This document shows, in pieces, positions 10,901-21,740 of a stretch of DNA of 64,000 nt. Position 1 is the first letter of the stretch. Each line of letters opens with the position of its first letter. The position numbers and the translations under genes are program-made. The notes below the pieces were generated by a model. The model was given only the letters and a program-made list of their open reading frames with translations, did no database searches and was not told the origin of the DNA. Source of the DNA: Ehretia macrophylla (Eukaryota; Streptophyta; Magnoliopsida; Boraginales; Ehretiaceae); contig CM075770.1 of assembly GCA_037974665.1 (NCBI GenBank), forward strand, positions 22,307,501 to 22,371,500, written 5' to 3'.

Positions 10901-13098
10901 TGGGATGAAAAAACAGCGCAAAAGAAGAAAAGTGTCCCGAAACTGATTAAAACGTTCAATTTTTTACTCCGACTATAGGAACAGCAGAGCAAGCTTGCTG
11001 CCTCTGTCGTAGAGCTCTCGAAAAGCTTTCCAACGGTATGCTGTGTGCCGCGTAACTCCTTACGGATCAAAAGTTATAGGCACCAGAGCGACGAAGACCT
11101 AGTCCCAAGCCCCACGCCCTTGGTTTGCGGGCCCAGCCTCTACGTGAAGCGAAGTTGTGTTGCCCAAGGTGCTGTGGGATTCGGTAATAAAAACGTGAAG
11201 GATTAGGTTGTTGCCCTTTTCGCGGCTCACGACGTACGATCAGGGAAGGAAAAATAGCGCAAAAGAAGAAAAGTGTCATAAAATTGATGAAAACGTTCGA
11301 TTTTGGGTTCCAAAAATAGGGGCAGCCGAGCAGGCTTGCTGATCCCGTCGTAGAACTCTCGGGGAACTTTCCAACGGTATGGTATACGCCGCGTAACTCC
11401 TTACGGATCAAAAGTTATGGGCACCGGAGCGACGGATACCTGGTCCAAAGTCCCACGCCCTCTGTTTGCAGGACAAGCCTCTACGTGAAGCGAAGTTGGC
11501 TTACTCAAGGTGTCATAGGATTCGGTAATAGAAATGTGATGGATTAGGTTGTCGTCTTTTTCGCGGCACACGACGTATGATCCGGGACGAAAAAACAGCG
11601 CAAAAGAAGAAGAGTGTCCCGAAACTGATGAAAACGTTCTATTTTGGGTTCTGAAAATAGGGACAGCCGAGCAGTATTGCTGATCCCGTCGTAGAGCTCT
11701 TGGGGAACTTTCCAACGGTATGCTGTACGCCGCGTAACTCCTTACGGATCAAAAGTTATGGGCACCGGAGCGACGGATACCTGGTCCCAAGCCCCACGCC
11801 CTCGGTTTGCTGGCCAAGTCTCTACGTGAAGCGAAGTTGGCTTGCCCAAGGTGCCGTGGGATTCGGTAATAGAAATGTTATGGATTAGGTTGTCGTCCTT
11901 TTTGCGGCTCACGACGTACGATCCGGGATGAAAAAATAGCGCAAAAGAAGAAAAGTGTCCTGAAATTGATGAAATGGTTCGATTGTGGGCTCCGAAAATA
12001 GGCCCAGCATAGCAGGCTTGCTGTCTCCATCATAGAGCTCTCGGAGAGCTTCCCAACGGAATGTTATGCACCGCGTAACTCCTTACGGATCAAAAGTTAT
12101 GGGCACAGGAGTGACGGAGACCTGGTCCCAAACCCTACGCCCTCGGTTTGCAAGCCCAGCCTCTACGTCAAGTGAAGTTGTCTTGCCCAAGGTGCAATGG
12201 GATTCGATAATATATATGTGATGGATTAGGTTGTCCTCGTTTTGGCGGCTCACGACGTACGATCTGGGATGGAAAAACAGTCCAAAAGAAGAAAAGTGTC
12301 CCGAAACTGATGAAAATGTTCTATTTTGGGCTCCGAAAATAGGCACAACTTAGCAAGCTTGATGTCCCCGTTGTAGACCTCTTGAAGAGCCTTCCAACGG
12401 TATGCTGTGCACCGCGTAACTCCTTACGGGTCAAAAGTTATGGGGATTGGAGTGACAGAGACCTAGTCCCAAGCCCCACGCCCTCGGTTTGCGGGCCCAG
12501 CCTCTACGGGAACCGAAGTTGTCTTGCCTAAGGTGTAGTGGGATTCGGTAATAGAAATGTGATGGATTAGGTTGTCGTCCTTTACGCGGCTCACGACGTA
12601 CGATCCGGGAAGGAAAAATAGCGCAAAAGAAGAAAAGTGTCCCAAAACTAATGAAAACGTTTGATTTTGGATTCCAAAAATAGGCGCAGCAAAGCTGGAT
12701 TGCCAACCCCGTCGTAGAACTCTCAGAGAGCTTTCCAACGGTATGCTGTGTGCCGCGTAACTCCTTACGAATCAAAAGTTATGGGCCCCGGAGCGACGGA
12801 GACGTAGTCCCAAGCCCCACGCCCTAGGTTTGCGGGCCTAGCCTTTATGTGAAGCGAAGTTTTCTTTCCCAATGTGCCATGGGATTTGGTAATAGAAATG
12901 TGATGGATTAGGTTGTCGTCCTTTTCACAGCTCACGACATACAATCCGGGAAGGAAAAATAGCGCAAAAGAAGAAAAGTGCACCAAAACTGTTGAAAACA
13001 TTTGATTTTGGGCTCCAAAAACAGCAGCAGTGCAGCAGGCTTGTTGTCCCCGTTATAGAGCTCTTGGAGAGCTTTCCAACGGTATGTTGTGCGCCGCG
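7985..13098. repeat. Higher-order repeat: two units of 8 and 7 satellite monomers
   Basis: Monomer variants recur in the same order: types m1-m7 at 10712, 11053, 11394, 11735, 12076, 12417, 12758, then m1 again at 13099. The earlier unit is 7985, 8326, 8667 (plus an extra m3-like at 9008), 9349, 9688, 10029, 10370. Diagnostics: m1 has GTGTTGGATTTGG or GTGTCAGATTTGG; m3 and m4 have GATACC and AGTTGGCTT; m5 has TTGTCCTCGTTTTGG; m6 has CCTCTACGGGAAC; m7 has AAGTGCACC and a GCAGTGCAGCAGG end. Spacing of like types is 2,386-2,388 bp, or 2,727 bp where the extra monomer intervenes. Confidence 0.8.
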
Positions 13099-14461
13099 TA
13101 ACTCTTTACGGATCAAAAGTTATGGGTACCGGAGCGACGGAGACCTATTCCCAAGCCCTCCGCCCTCGGTTTGTGGGCCCAGCCTTTAAGTGAAGCAAAG
13201 TTGTCTTCCCAAGGTGCCGTGGGATTTGGTAATAGAAATGTGTTGGATTTGGTTGTCGTCCTTTTCATGACTCACGACGTACGATCCGGGACGGAAAAAC
13301 AGCGCAAAAGAAGAAAAGTGTCCCAAAATTGATGAAAACGTTCGATTTTTGGCTCCGAATATAGGCGCAGTAGAGCAAGCTTGCTACCTCCATCGTAGAG
13401 CTCTCGGAGAGATTTCCAACGGTATGCTGTGTACCGCGTAACTCTATACGGATCAAAAGTTATGGGCATCAGAGCGATGGAGACCTGGTCCCAAGCCCCA
13501 CGCCCTCGGTTTGCAGGCCCATCCTCTACGCCAAGCGAAGTTGTCTTGCTCAAGGTGCCGCGGTATTCGGTAATAGAAATGTGATGGATTAGGTTGTCCT
13601 CGTTTTGGCAGCTTACGACGTACGATCCGTGACGGAAAAACAGCGCAAAAGATTAAAAGTATCCCTAAACTGATGAAAACGTTCGATTTTGGGCTCTGAA
13701 AACAAGTGCAGCTAAGGAGGCTTGTTGTCCCCGTCGTAGGCCTCTCAAAGCACTTTCCAACGGTATGCTGTGCATCACGTAACTACTTACGGATCAAAAG
13801 TTATGGGCATCGGAGCGATGAAGACCTGGTCCCAAGCCCCATGTCCTCGGTTTGCGAGCCAAGCCTCTACGTGAAGTGAAGTTGGCTTGTCCAAGGTGCC
13901 GTTGGATTCGGTAATAGAAATGCGATGGATTAGGTTGTCATCCTTTTCGCAGCTCACGACGTACGATCCGGGACGGAAAAACAACTCAAAAGAAGAAAAG
14001 TTTCCCGAAACTGATGAAAACGTTCGACTGTGGTCTTCGAAAATAGGCGCAGCGCAGCAGGCTTGCTGTCCCCGTCGTAGAGCTCTCGGAGAGCTTTCCA
14101 ATGGTATGCTGTGTGCCGTGTAACTCCTAACGGATCAAAAGTAATGGGGACCGGAGCGACGGAGACCTGGTTCCAAGCCCCAGGCCCACGGTTTGCGGGC
14201 CCAGCCTCTACGTGAACCGAAGTTGTCTTGCCCAAGGTGTCATGGGATTCGGTAATAGAAATATGATGGATTAGCTTGTCGTCCTTTTTGCGTCTCACGA
14301 CGTACGATCAGGGAAGGAAAAATACCGCAAAAGAAGAAAAGTGTCCAGAAATTGATGAAAACGTTCGAATTTTGGCTTCGAAAACAAGCACAGCGGAGCA
14401 GGCTTGGTGCCCCTGTCCTAGAGCTCTCGGAGATCTTTCCTACGGTATGATGTGCGCCACG

Positions 14462-14466
14462 TAACT
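14462..14466. other. Target site duplication of element A, left copy (TAACT)
   Basis: TAACT directly precedes the LTR start TGTCACG and is repeated at 26414-26418 directly after the other LTR. It is the first five bases of a satellite monomer. Confidence 0.95.
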
Positions 14467-16398
14467 TGTCACGCCCCAACCCGGCCTATAAGGTCGGACT
14501 AGGGTGTGAACTAAACATTCAAGTCACGTCTCGTACATAATCGTTCATGAAAGTTTAACACTTAACATTTTAGCCTAGACTCCAAATTTTTCCGGAAAAC
14601 CGGTAGCATAACTTTCCCAATTCTCTAAACGCCTCAAATTTCCCAATCTCCATTTCATTTCCAACTAAGATTACTATTTACCATCAATTGAAATGCCTAC
14701 TGGTTACCTCGAAGTCTCGTTTGATTAACAACCTAGTATAATACTATATCTCGTCTGTTTGTTATTCCTTGTTACAAAAGTACCTGTTGATCTTAGCTTA
14801 ATAGTGAATACCTGCTTAAGATTGGATAGGTTCATTTTACTTAGTCCTTACCTGATGCTTTATAATCCTATGTTAGATACTAGCCAATGACAATAGCAAA
14901 ACGACCATAGTAGTGTCTGTCTAATAATTATCAGTACAAATCAAAATTAGACCCCAAATTACAAAGGGGGTCTTTTACATTACAAACATTAAGAAACATC
15001 AAAAGAAATAGTCTTGAAGTAGCATGGTGTTCACAAAGGCCATGATCAAGCAAAGCACACAGCACAGGCAATCATTCCAAAGAATCGTCATTAGGCACGT
15101 CGTCCTCGGGTACCTGTTCTTGATCTTCTTCACCTGAGATGATAAAAGAGGGTGAGTCTTTATGAACTCAGCGAGGGGGAACGAGAAATAGGTTTTGAAA
15201 CTCATTTTCCGGTTCAACTTATGAAAATCCTTTTGCAAGCATGAATATAACACAATTAAGTACATAACAATAATATAAAAGTAAATGAACACAATTACCC
15301 GTCTTTCCTCCCCGAGGTCCTCTAGGAACCAAGCGAGAGTACTTATACACATAGTGAAAAGGATACGGTGAGCTTTTGCTCTCAGTTCATTTCCAGTATC
15401 GGTTGTTGCGGCCGACTTCAAATCATCCCCTTATCACGCCAAATGGGTGTACTCCGTATTTACCCTGAAATCCTAAGACCCAACTCTCCGAGGAAGGTTA
15501 GCCCCTAAGGGAGAGAGAGAATTGGACAATGGTAGTCACGGTTGCACCGGCAAGCCCGATGCCTCCCGGTGTGCGTGAACGCCACCACGCCAGAATGAAA
15601 GGTTGCAACCTTATATGCAATGCACATTTATGACATTTAATATATCACATTGGGAGGACAACAAAGTAGGTTGCCTCCGGACAGTCATAAATTGCACATT
15701 GACAAGTAAACAAGCGAGGCACGATATGACAGGCAATTTCACTTATAAAGCACATGGAGTCATATGAGTATTAAACGGGCAGCCATGTAACGCATATAAA
15801 TCAAGTCATATAACTCACTTCAAAATTCACGTAATCAAATGACAAGATTATTCAACATGCAACAACATCTACGTGGATTCGGGTGCAAGAAAAACCTACT
15901 TGTCAACATGTAATCATCAAGATCGCATTTAGGTCTACAATGGCAACTACGGGAAGCCTACTAAACATATAATTAAACACAATATTCATAGGATCAACAC
16001 TTAGTGAATTTACCTAGTCACTAGGGTTTCTATTTTGTGCTTACCCGTGCGATTAAGCCCCAAGTCAACTCAAAATCAATCTCAAGCCATGCATCGATTA
16101 ATTCAAACACCCTCAAGTATTCAAAACAGTCCACACAACATCCCAATGCCACAATCCCAAGCATTTAACACAACAAGAGAAGCTACAATAATTTTTCTAA
16201 GCATATCACTAAGTGAAACCTTCACTGCAATGGGCTGTTTTCTAACAGTAATTAAGACAAGCAAAAAATCTCCAATTCCAGTGAATAAGATGTCAAATTA
16301 AAGCTTAAGAAGTGAACTAAATTCAGAAACAAACCTCGCATCATTTGGAGTTCGGGTTCAATAGTTATAGCCAAAACAGTGAGATTGCACAAAAATGT

Positions 16399-16815
16399 CC
16401 AGATTTGCACACATTTCAATACTTGTCATTTTTGAGGTCCTTAGGGTCAGATTTAGCCTTAGTCCATTTCTGAAAAAAATGTTCATAATTGAAAAATATA
16501 GCAGTATACCAAATTTCATGCATTTTGGATATCATTTACTAAGTTAAAACTGATTCGTTCCACAAAGTCAGTGAATCTGCCAAAACCTGCTTCATTTTTC
16601 CAGATTTTCCAGATTTGGACACATTTTAATAACTTGCCATTTTGAGGACCTTAGAGTCAAAATTAGCTTTGGCCTATTTCTGGGAAAAATGTTCAGAACT
16701 GGAAAAAATAGTTACCTACCAATTTCCTAGCCAAAATCATCTCGCACCAACAAGAAAGAATGCTGTCACAAACCCAAATTCATCTATCACCACCTTCTAG
16801 CTCAAAATCTTGCCA
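16399..16815. repeat. ~210-bp degenerate tandem duplication inside the LTR (element A copy)
   Basis: Unit starts CCAGATTTGCACACATTT at 16399 and CCAGATTTGGACACATTTT at 16609 are 210 bp apart. Each is followed by the same order of blocks (TTGAGG.CCTTAG, GTCAGA/AA, a run of A). The B LTR shows the same spacing, 52920 and 53130. Confidence 0.7.
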
Positions 16816-17254
16816 TGCATGGTTATAAAAGCTTATGAACACACATATATCTCAAGTACAGAAGCAAAGATAAACATTTAAAGCATGCATGTGGGTTTTT
16901 GAAAGATTTTCAAGAAGTTTCAGCCCTCACCTTAGCAAAACAACAAGAAGATGCACAAAACTTTGATGAAGCACAAGGTTGACTCCTTTCCTTGCTTAGC
17001 CGAGACACCACTCGAATTTTCTCTATTTTTCCTAGCTTAGTGACCAAGTTCTTAGTAGGTGCATGTGGTTAGAACAAGAAGAAAAGAAATGGAAGCTAGC
17101 AAACTCACCTAGGCCAAAATGGTTGTTCAAAGAGCTTGCATGTGTGATTCTTGCAACTTAGCTTGCTTAGTCGAGCTTCTTAGCTACTTGCTTGCCTTGA
17201 TGAACCATGGAAAGATGAAGATGAGCTATGGAGTGAATGAACTCAGCCAAAGCC

Positions 17255-17307
17255 GAGAGAGAGAGAGAAGAATGAGAGGAAGAGAGAGAAATGTGAGGAG
17301 ATGAGAG
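17255..17307. repeat. GA-rich microsatellite in LTR of element A
   Basis: An imperfect (GA)n purine run appears on the plus strand, so it is CT-rich in element sense. Equivalent runs lie in the other LTRs near 25661-25712, 39760-39812, 53800-53855 and 62206-62261. CT-rich tracts are common near plant transcription starts, but that role here is only a guess. Confidence 0.7.
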
Positions 17308-17996
17308 AAATGAAAGAAAAATAAAGGCTTTGCAAAAGATGAAGCATGTGTCGGCCTTGGGCATACAAAAAATCAGATTTGTGTCTTCAAGAAGCATGGT
17401 TTTTGAATTATCTAGCATGGGCAAGGAGCCAATGTCGAGATTGGTGGCTTTGGGGAGGTCTTTGAGCTAATTTTTTATGCATTTGTGTCATAGAATGTTT
17501 GGAGAATAATTGAATTAAGCAAGCAAGCACAAAAGCCCACATGGTGGTCGGCCAAGGAATGTAAAATCTGATTTTTTGTCATCTTTTGAGCATTATTTAA
17601 TTGTGTGTTGAAACTGCAAAAGAATAAGGAATAAAGAATAAGGAATGTCTAGCTTTTTGTGAGATTTTGTCTTCTAGTTGGTTGAATTAGTAATTTAATA
17701 TTAGTTAGTGGAATTTGTAGGATTAATTAATGACCTAGTGCTTCGTGTAAGATCCTTTCTTGATTAGCGTGAGGGTACGCTTTCCTAAGTTTAGAGCACG
17801 TACTACGAGGTAGGGCACGAACTACGAGACGAATGCACATTTTCCAAGTAAATGCACGCCACCCTAAATGAATGCACGTAAATCAATGCAAGCACACAAA
17901 ACGAAACACAATTCTTAAACCTAGGTCAAGGCACGTAAATCTAGGTTAGGGCACTCGAAATGAAGTATCGCACGCAAATCGAGGTCGGGCCTCACA

Positions 17997-18009
17997 TCCT
18001 CTCTTCCTT
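17997..18009 (-). other. Polypurine tract of element A
   Basis: Element sense reads AAGGAAGAGAGGA immediately before the LTR start TGTGAGG. It lies 27 bp after the end of the gag-pol frame. Confidence 0.85.
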
Positions 18010-18036
18010 AAAAGAATTTCATCCCGAAATTCAATA

Positions 18037-18290
18037 TTACCTTTGAAATAAAGTTGGATACTGTTGCTCCATCTGGTCTCGCCTTTCCCACGTTGTTTCT
18101 TCAACTCCATGATGATCCCACAACACTTTCACCATCGGTATAGTTTTGCTGCGCAACTCCCGATCTTGCTAGTCTAGGATCCAAATGGGCTTATCCTCAT
18201 AAGACAAGTTCTCCCGAAGCTGCAACGGCTCTAGCTCCAAGATATGCGATGGATCAGGATTATACTTCCGCAGCATAGAAACATGAAAGA
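18037..18290 (-). pseudogene. Chromodomain tail of element A integrase
   Basis: After FHVSMLRKYNPDPSHILE come LQLRENLSYEDKPIWILD, a TAG at 18169, then MVKVLWDHHG.EE.TWERRDQM and YP.LFQR with TAA at 18037. The VKVLW...TWE pattern is the chromodomain of plant chromoviruses, thought to guide integration to marked heterochromatin. The TAG lies at the domain start, so the tail would be lost. Confidence 0.85.
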
Positions 18291-18299
18291 CGTCGTGAA

Positions 18300-19310
18300 T
18301 ATTGGAGAGGTTTTGGTGTAATGCCAAGCGATAAGCCAATTTTCCAACCTTCTCAATTATCTCAAATGGTCCTATAAACCTCGGGCTCAATTTTCCACCC
18401 TTGCCGTGTTTAATCAGTCCCCTCCGAGGTGATATCTTCAAGAACACCTTGTCGCCGACCTCAAACTCTAGGCTCCGCCTCTATCGGTCTACATAACTCT
18501 TCTGCCTGCTTTGAGCGGTAAGCATCCGTTTCCAGATGAGGTGGATATTATCAACAGTCTTCATAAGTTCAGGTAAAAGGGTCAGGTCAAAAGTCTTCGT
18601 CTCACCTACTTCATCCCAGTAAATTGGGGATCGACACTTTCATCCATACAACGCCTCAAATGGGGCCATCCCGATAGTGGCCTGATAATTATTATTATAA
18701 GCGAACTCCGCTAGAGACAGATATTTCTCCCAACCTTTCCCGAAGTCTAAAACACACGCCCTCAGCATATCCTCCAGAATCTGAATAGTTCTCTCAGATT
18801 GTCCATCAGTCTGAGGGTGATAAGCCGTGCTGAAACTCAACTTCGCCCCCAAAGCTTCTTGCAATCTATTCCAAAATCGGGAAATAAAATGAGGATCCCT
18901 ATCTGATACAATACTCACAAGCATCCCGTGCAATCTTACAATTTTCGCTACATACATATCTCCCAATTTCTCAGGATTATCCTCCTTGTTTATCTGTAAG
19001 AAATGCGCTGACTTAGTCAATCTATCCACTATGACCCAAACGGTGTCATGACCATTTTGTGACCTGGGCAGGTCCATAACAAAGTCCATGGTTATATGTT
19101 CCCATTTCCATTGAGGAATCTCCAACGGCTGAAGTAAACCTATGGGTCGTTGATGTTCCGCTTTGACTCTCTGGCAAGTCAAACACCGTGCCACAAACTC
19201 CGCAATTTCTTTCTTCATGTTATTCCACCAATAGTGTTGCTTCAAATCCCGGTACATCTTTGTTCCACCAGGGTGAATAGTGTATCTTGAATTATGGGCT
19301 TCTTCAAGAA
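18300..19310 (-). pseudogene. Integrase region of element A
   Basis: The HHCC zinc domain is visible (EEAHNSRYTIHPGG ... RCLTCQ). The catalytic core has Asp in TMDFVMDLP (19084-19086), Asp in IVSDRDP (18901-18903) and Glu in QSERTIQ (18793-18795); the last two are separated by 35 residues, the classic D-D35-E. GPFEIIEKVG...YRL and VFHVSMLRKY mark the C-terminal part. Stops at 18640 (after EALYG) and 18481 interrupt it. The enzyme would insert the cDNA and make the 5-bp target duplication. Confidence 0.93.
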
Positions 19311-19559
19311 TCTTCTTTTTCAGCTCTGGTTCATTAGGAACACAAATCCGATTCCTAAACCTCCAAACACCATCATCATGAAACTTGAAATCCGCATTGC
19401 TTTCTTTAATCTTCTGAAACTATTGGTCCTTCTGTTGAGCCTCTCGTAATTCAGACAACAAGGTCGATTGAACCTCAGTAGTGGCAAAAAGTAACCCTTT
19501 TCTGAGTCAATTGTGGTTTCCACAAAAATGCTTCCTCTAACAACTCCTGCACCTTGACT

Positions 19560-20080
19560 TCCAGTTTTGCCATGCTCGCTTTCCTACTTAAGGCATCTGC
19601 AACTACATTTTCTTTACCAGGCACATAATTGATTGTGCAGTTATAATCATCCAAAGCTCCATCCACCGCCTTTGCCTCATATTCAACTCTTTTTTAGAGA
19701 ACAAGTATTTCAAGCTCTTATGATCGGTAAACACCTCAAACTTGTTACCTCACAGATAATGCCTCCATTTCTTGAGTGCAAACACAATAGCCGCTAATTC
19801 CAAATCATACGTCGGGTAGTTCAATTCATACGGCTTTGGTTTCCTAGAGGCATACACAATCACTCTACCATTTTGCATCAACATACAACCCAATCTTTCC
19901 TTCGAAGCATCGCTATAGATTACAAAACCTTGACTCCCTTCAGGCAATGCAAGAACATGTGCGGTAGTCAATCTTTTCTTCAACTCTTGGAAGCTATTCT
20001 CACACTTGTCATCCCACACGAACTTTGTTTTCTTTTGAGTGAGCTTTGTAAGTGGTCCTGCAATCTTAGAGAAATCTTTC
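19560..20080 (-). pseudogene. RNase H region of element A
   Basis: Blocks [54 protein letters not shown] and KKWRHYL are followed, after a TGA at 19750 replacing Trp, by [13 protein letters not shown] and [17 protein letters not shown]. The acidic residues of SDAS, LELA and FTDH correspond to the RNase H active site. A lost T near 19660 shifts the frame just before DDYNCTINY. The enzyme would degrade RNA in the RNA-DNA hybrid. Confidence 0.9.
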
Positions 20081-20149
20081 ACGAAACTCCAATAATAGCC
20101 GGCTAGACCAAGAAAACTCCGAACCTCCGTAACGTTTTCCTGTTTCTTC

Positions 20150-20830
20150 CAAGACATCACTGCTTCTATCTTCGCTGGATCCACTGCTATTCCCTCTTGA
20201 GATATGATATGCCCCAAGAATGCAATCTGTTGCAACCAAAATTCACACTTGCTAAACTTTGCATACAATTGATGCTCTCGAAGTTTCTGCAGTACCAACC
20301 GCAGATGTTGTTCATGCTCAACCTCGGATTTTGAGTATACCAAAATATCATCAATGAAGATCACCACAAATTGGTCCAAGTAGGGTTGAAACACCCTGTG
20401 CATCAAATCCATAAAAGCTGCAGGGGCATTAGTTAGTCCAAATGGCATCACTACATATTCATAATGCCCATATCTTGTCCTGAGAGTCGTTTTAGGCACA
20501 TCCTCCTTTTTGATCCGCAACTAATAGTACCCTTGCCTTAAGTCGAGTTTCGAATACACTTTGGCTCCTTGAAGTTGATCAAACAACTCGACGATCAGTG
20601 GAAGTGGGTATTTATTCTTGACAGTCACTTGGTTCAATCCTCGGTAATCGATGCATAGCCTCAATGTTCCGTCTTTCTTCTTTACAAATAGAATTGGTGC
20701 ACCCCACGTAGAAGAACTCGGTTGAACAAACCCTTTCTTCAATAATCCTTGCAATTGGTCCTTCAATTCTTGTAGCTCGGCTGGTGCCATATGATAGGGG
20801 GCTTTAGATATCGGCTGGGTGCCAGACAGT
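20150..20830 (-). pseudogene. Reverse transcriptase region of element A
   Basis: Conserved blocks in order: [60 protein letters not shown] and the catalytic FIDD at 20347-20358 ([11 protein letters not shown]). The catalytic Asp pair is intact. A Gln codon right after RQGYY has become TAG at 20521, separating the first catalytic Asp block (KLDL) from FIDD, so no complete enzyme could be made without readthrough. Confidence 0.93.
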
Positions 20831-21069
20831 AATTCTATAATGAACTTGATCTCCCGATTTAGGGGTAAACCGGGAAATTCTTCTGGACACACATCCGCAT
20901 AGTCTTTGATCACTGGCGTCTCCTCCAACTTAGCTTTGTCCGATGGCTTGTTGATAAGGTAAGCTAAGTATCCACTATACCCTTTTCTCAAGGACTTCAC
21001 TGCTTTCGTAGATGAAATGATGGAACTCCCGGTGAAATCTCTCCGACCCATTACCTCCAGTATTGGTTG

Positions 21070-21460
21070 ACCAGGTACCCAGAACGTTATAATGTTCGTC
21101 CGGCAATCTAGTTGGACATGATGCTTTTCCAACCAGTCCATCCCTAAAATGACCTCATAGTCTCGAAAAGGTAATACAATAAGATTGGCTGAGAATTCCC
21201 TATCCTTAATTTGGATTTTACATACTTTACAAGCTGAGCTAGTAACAAGTTTAGAACCCATCGGAGTACCAACTTCTACTTCGTAAGGCAAACATACAAC
21301 TTTTAGTTTCACACGTTGCACACATAAGGGAGTAATAAATGAATGGGTAGCACCCGGATCAATTAGCACCCTAACAGGTTGATTCAGTATGAAGAATGTA
21401 CCTTCAATAACAGCGGTCTCCTCTGGAAGCTCCTCGCACTCAATAGCATAGGCTCGAGCC
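21070..21460 (-). pseudogene. Aspartic protease region of element A
   Basis: [11 protein letters not shown] places the catalytic Asp at 21358-21360 in a D-P-G form of the usual D-[ST]-G motif. B has the same DPG, so this is the family form rather than damage. Downstream comes VILGMDWL, the typical second conserved block of plant Ty3/Gypsy proteases. The frame from the end of the zinc knuckles to here is open. The enzyme would cut the polyprotein into mature parts. Confidence 0.88.
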
Positions 21461-21531
21461 TGAACTCTAAGAACTAGAGTCTTGCCTCTACCAGCTGGTT
21501 TAACCTGATTCTGTCCTGCTTGCCATTTAGG

Positions 21532-21632
21532 GCAATCCTTGATCTGATGCTAATCACTGCACATCTCACACGTCGTCCTGACTTCTTCCAACATTGGGCC
21601 TCGGTATGCCCCTTCTTTTCACACTAAGAACA
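21532..21632 (-). pseudogene. Tandem CCHC zinc knuckles of gag, element A, broken
   Basis: The first knuckle has the spacing C-X2-C-X4-H-X4-C (C at 21630-21632, GHTEAQC end at 21591). The residue before its second Cys is now a TAG (21624), where B has Tyr. The second knuckle ends HQIKDCPKW. Its first Cys is Arg here and Phe in B, implying an ancestral TGT, and a lost G near 21556 shifts the frame. Zinc knuckles bind the element RNA for packaging. Confidence 0.85.
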
Positions 21633-21740
21633 GTTGACAGACTGAGTAGCAGGTGAACTACTTGTGGATCTGCGGGTGGAAGAGGCTGATGGTGCTTTCG
21701 TCGAGCCACGGTTATTCACTGGTCTGTTCTGGCTCTGGCC

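Larger units (their letters stand above)
6962..14466. repeat. Satellite array block 1, 22 monomers of ~341 bp
   Basis: Monomers counted from TAACT start at 6962, 7303, 7644, 7985, 8326, 8667, 9008, 9349, 9688, 10029, 10370, 10712, 11053, 11394, 11735, 12076, 12417, 12758, 13099, 13439, 13780 and 14121, and the block ends with the TAACT target duplication. Landmarks in each monomer, in order: TAACTCCTTACGGATCAAAA, GGAGCGACGGAGACCTGGTC, GATTCGGTAATAGAAATGTG, GGCTCACGACGTACGATCCG, GAAACTGATGAAAACGTTCG, and GAGCTCTCGGAGAGCTTTCC. The length equals about two nucleosome repeats. It is not an obvious dimer of two half-units. I cannot name the family. Confidence 0.97.
14467..17996 (-). repeat. LTR of element A, 3'-side in element sense, 3,530 bp
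   Basis: It begins TGTCACGCCCC and ends GGGCCTCACA on the plus strand. It is shorter than its partner by 63 bp, mainly from a ~23-bp loss after GCATAAC near 14610 and a ~24-bp loss after CTACCAATTT near 16730. Open frames of up to 140 codons on the minus strand near 15000-15420 start at TTG and match no known domain. Confidence 0.95.

Noticed and set aside
6962-14466. Repeated open frames of 60-114 codons in the satellite, on both strands, with similar predicted peptides in every monomer
   Set aside because: The similarity is just the DNA repeat. At least four frames are open, those checked begin at TTG rather than ATG, and each 114-codon minus-strand frame ends in TGA overlapping the next TTG. 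The monomer length (341) is not a multiple of three, so the frame changes every unit. No known domain is seen.
14999-15421. A 140-codon minus-strand frame in the LTR of A, with a 148-codon version at 23352-23798
   Set aside because: It starts at TTG, is disrupted in the B and element 0 LTRs and has no recognisable domain. Its presence in both A LTRs only reflects LTR identity.
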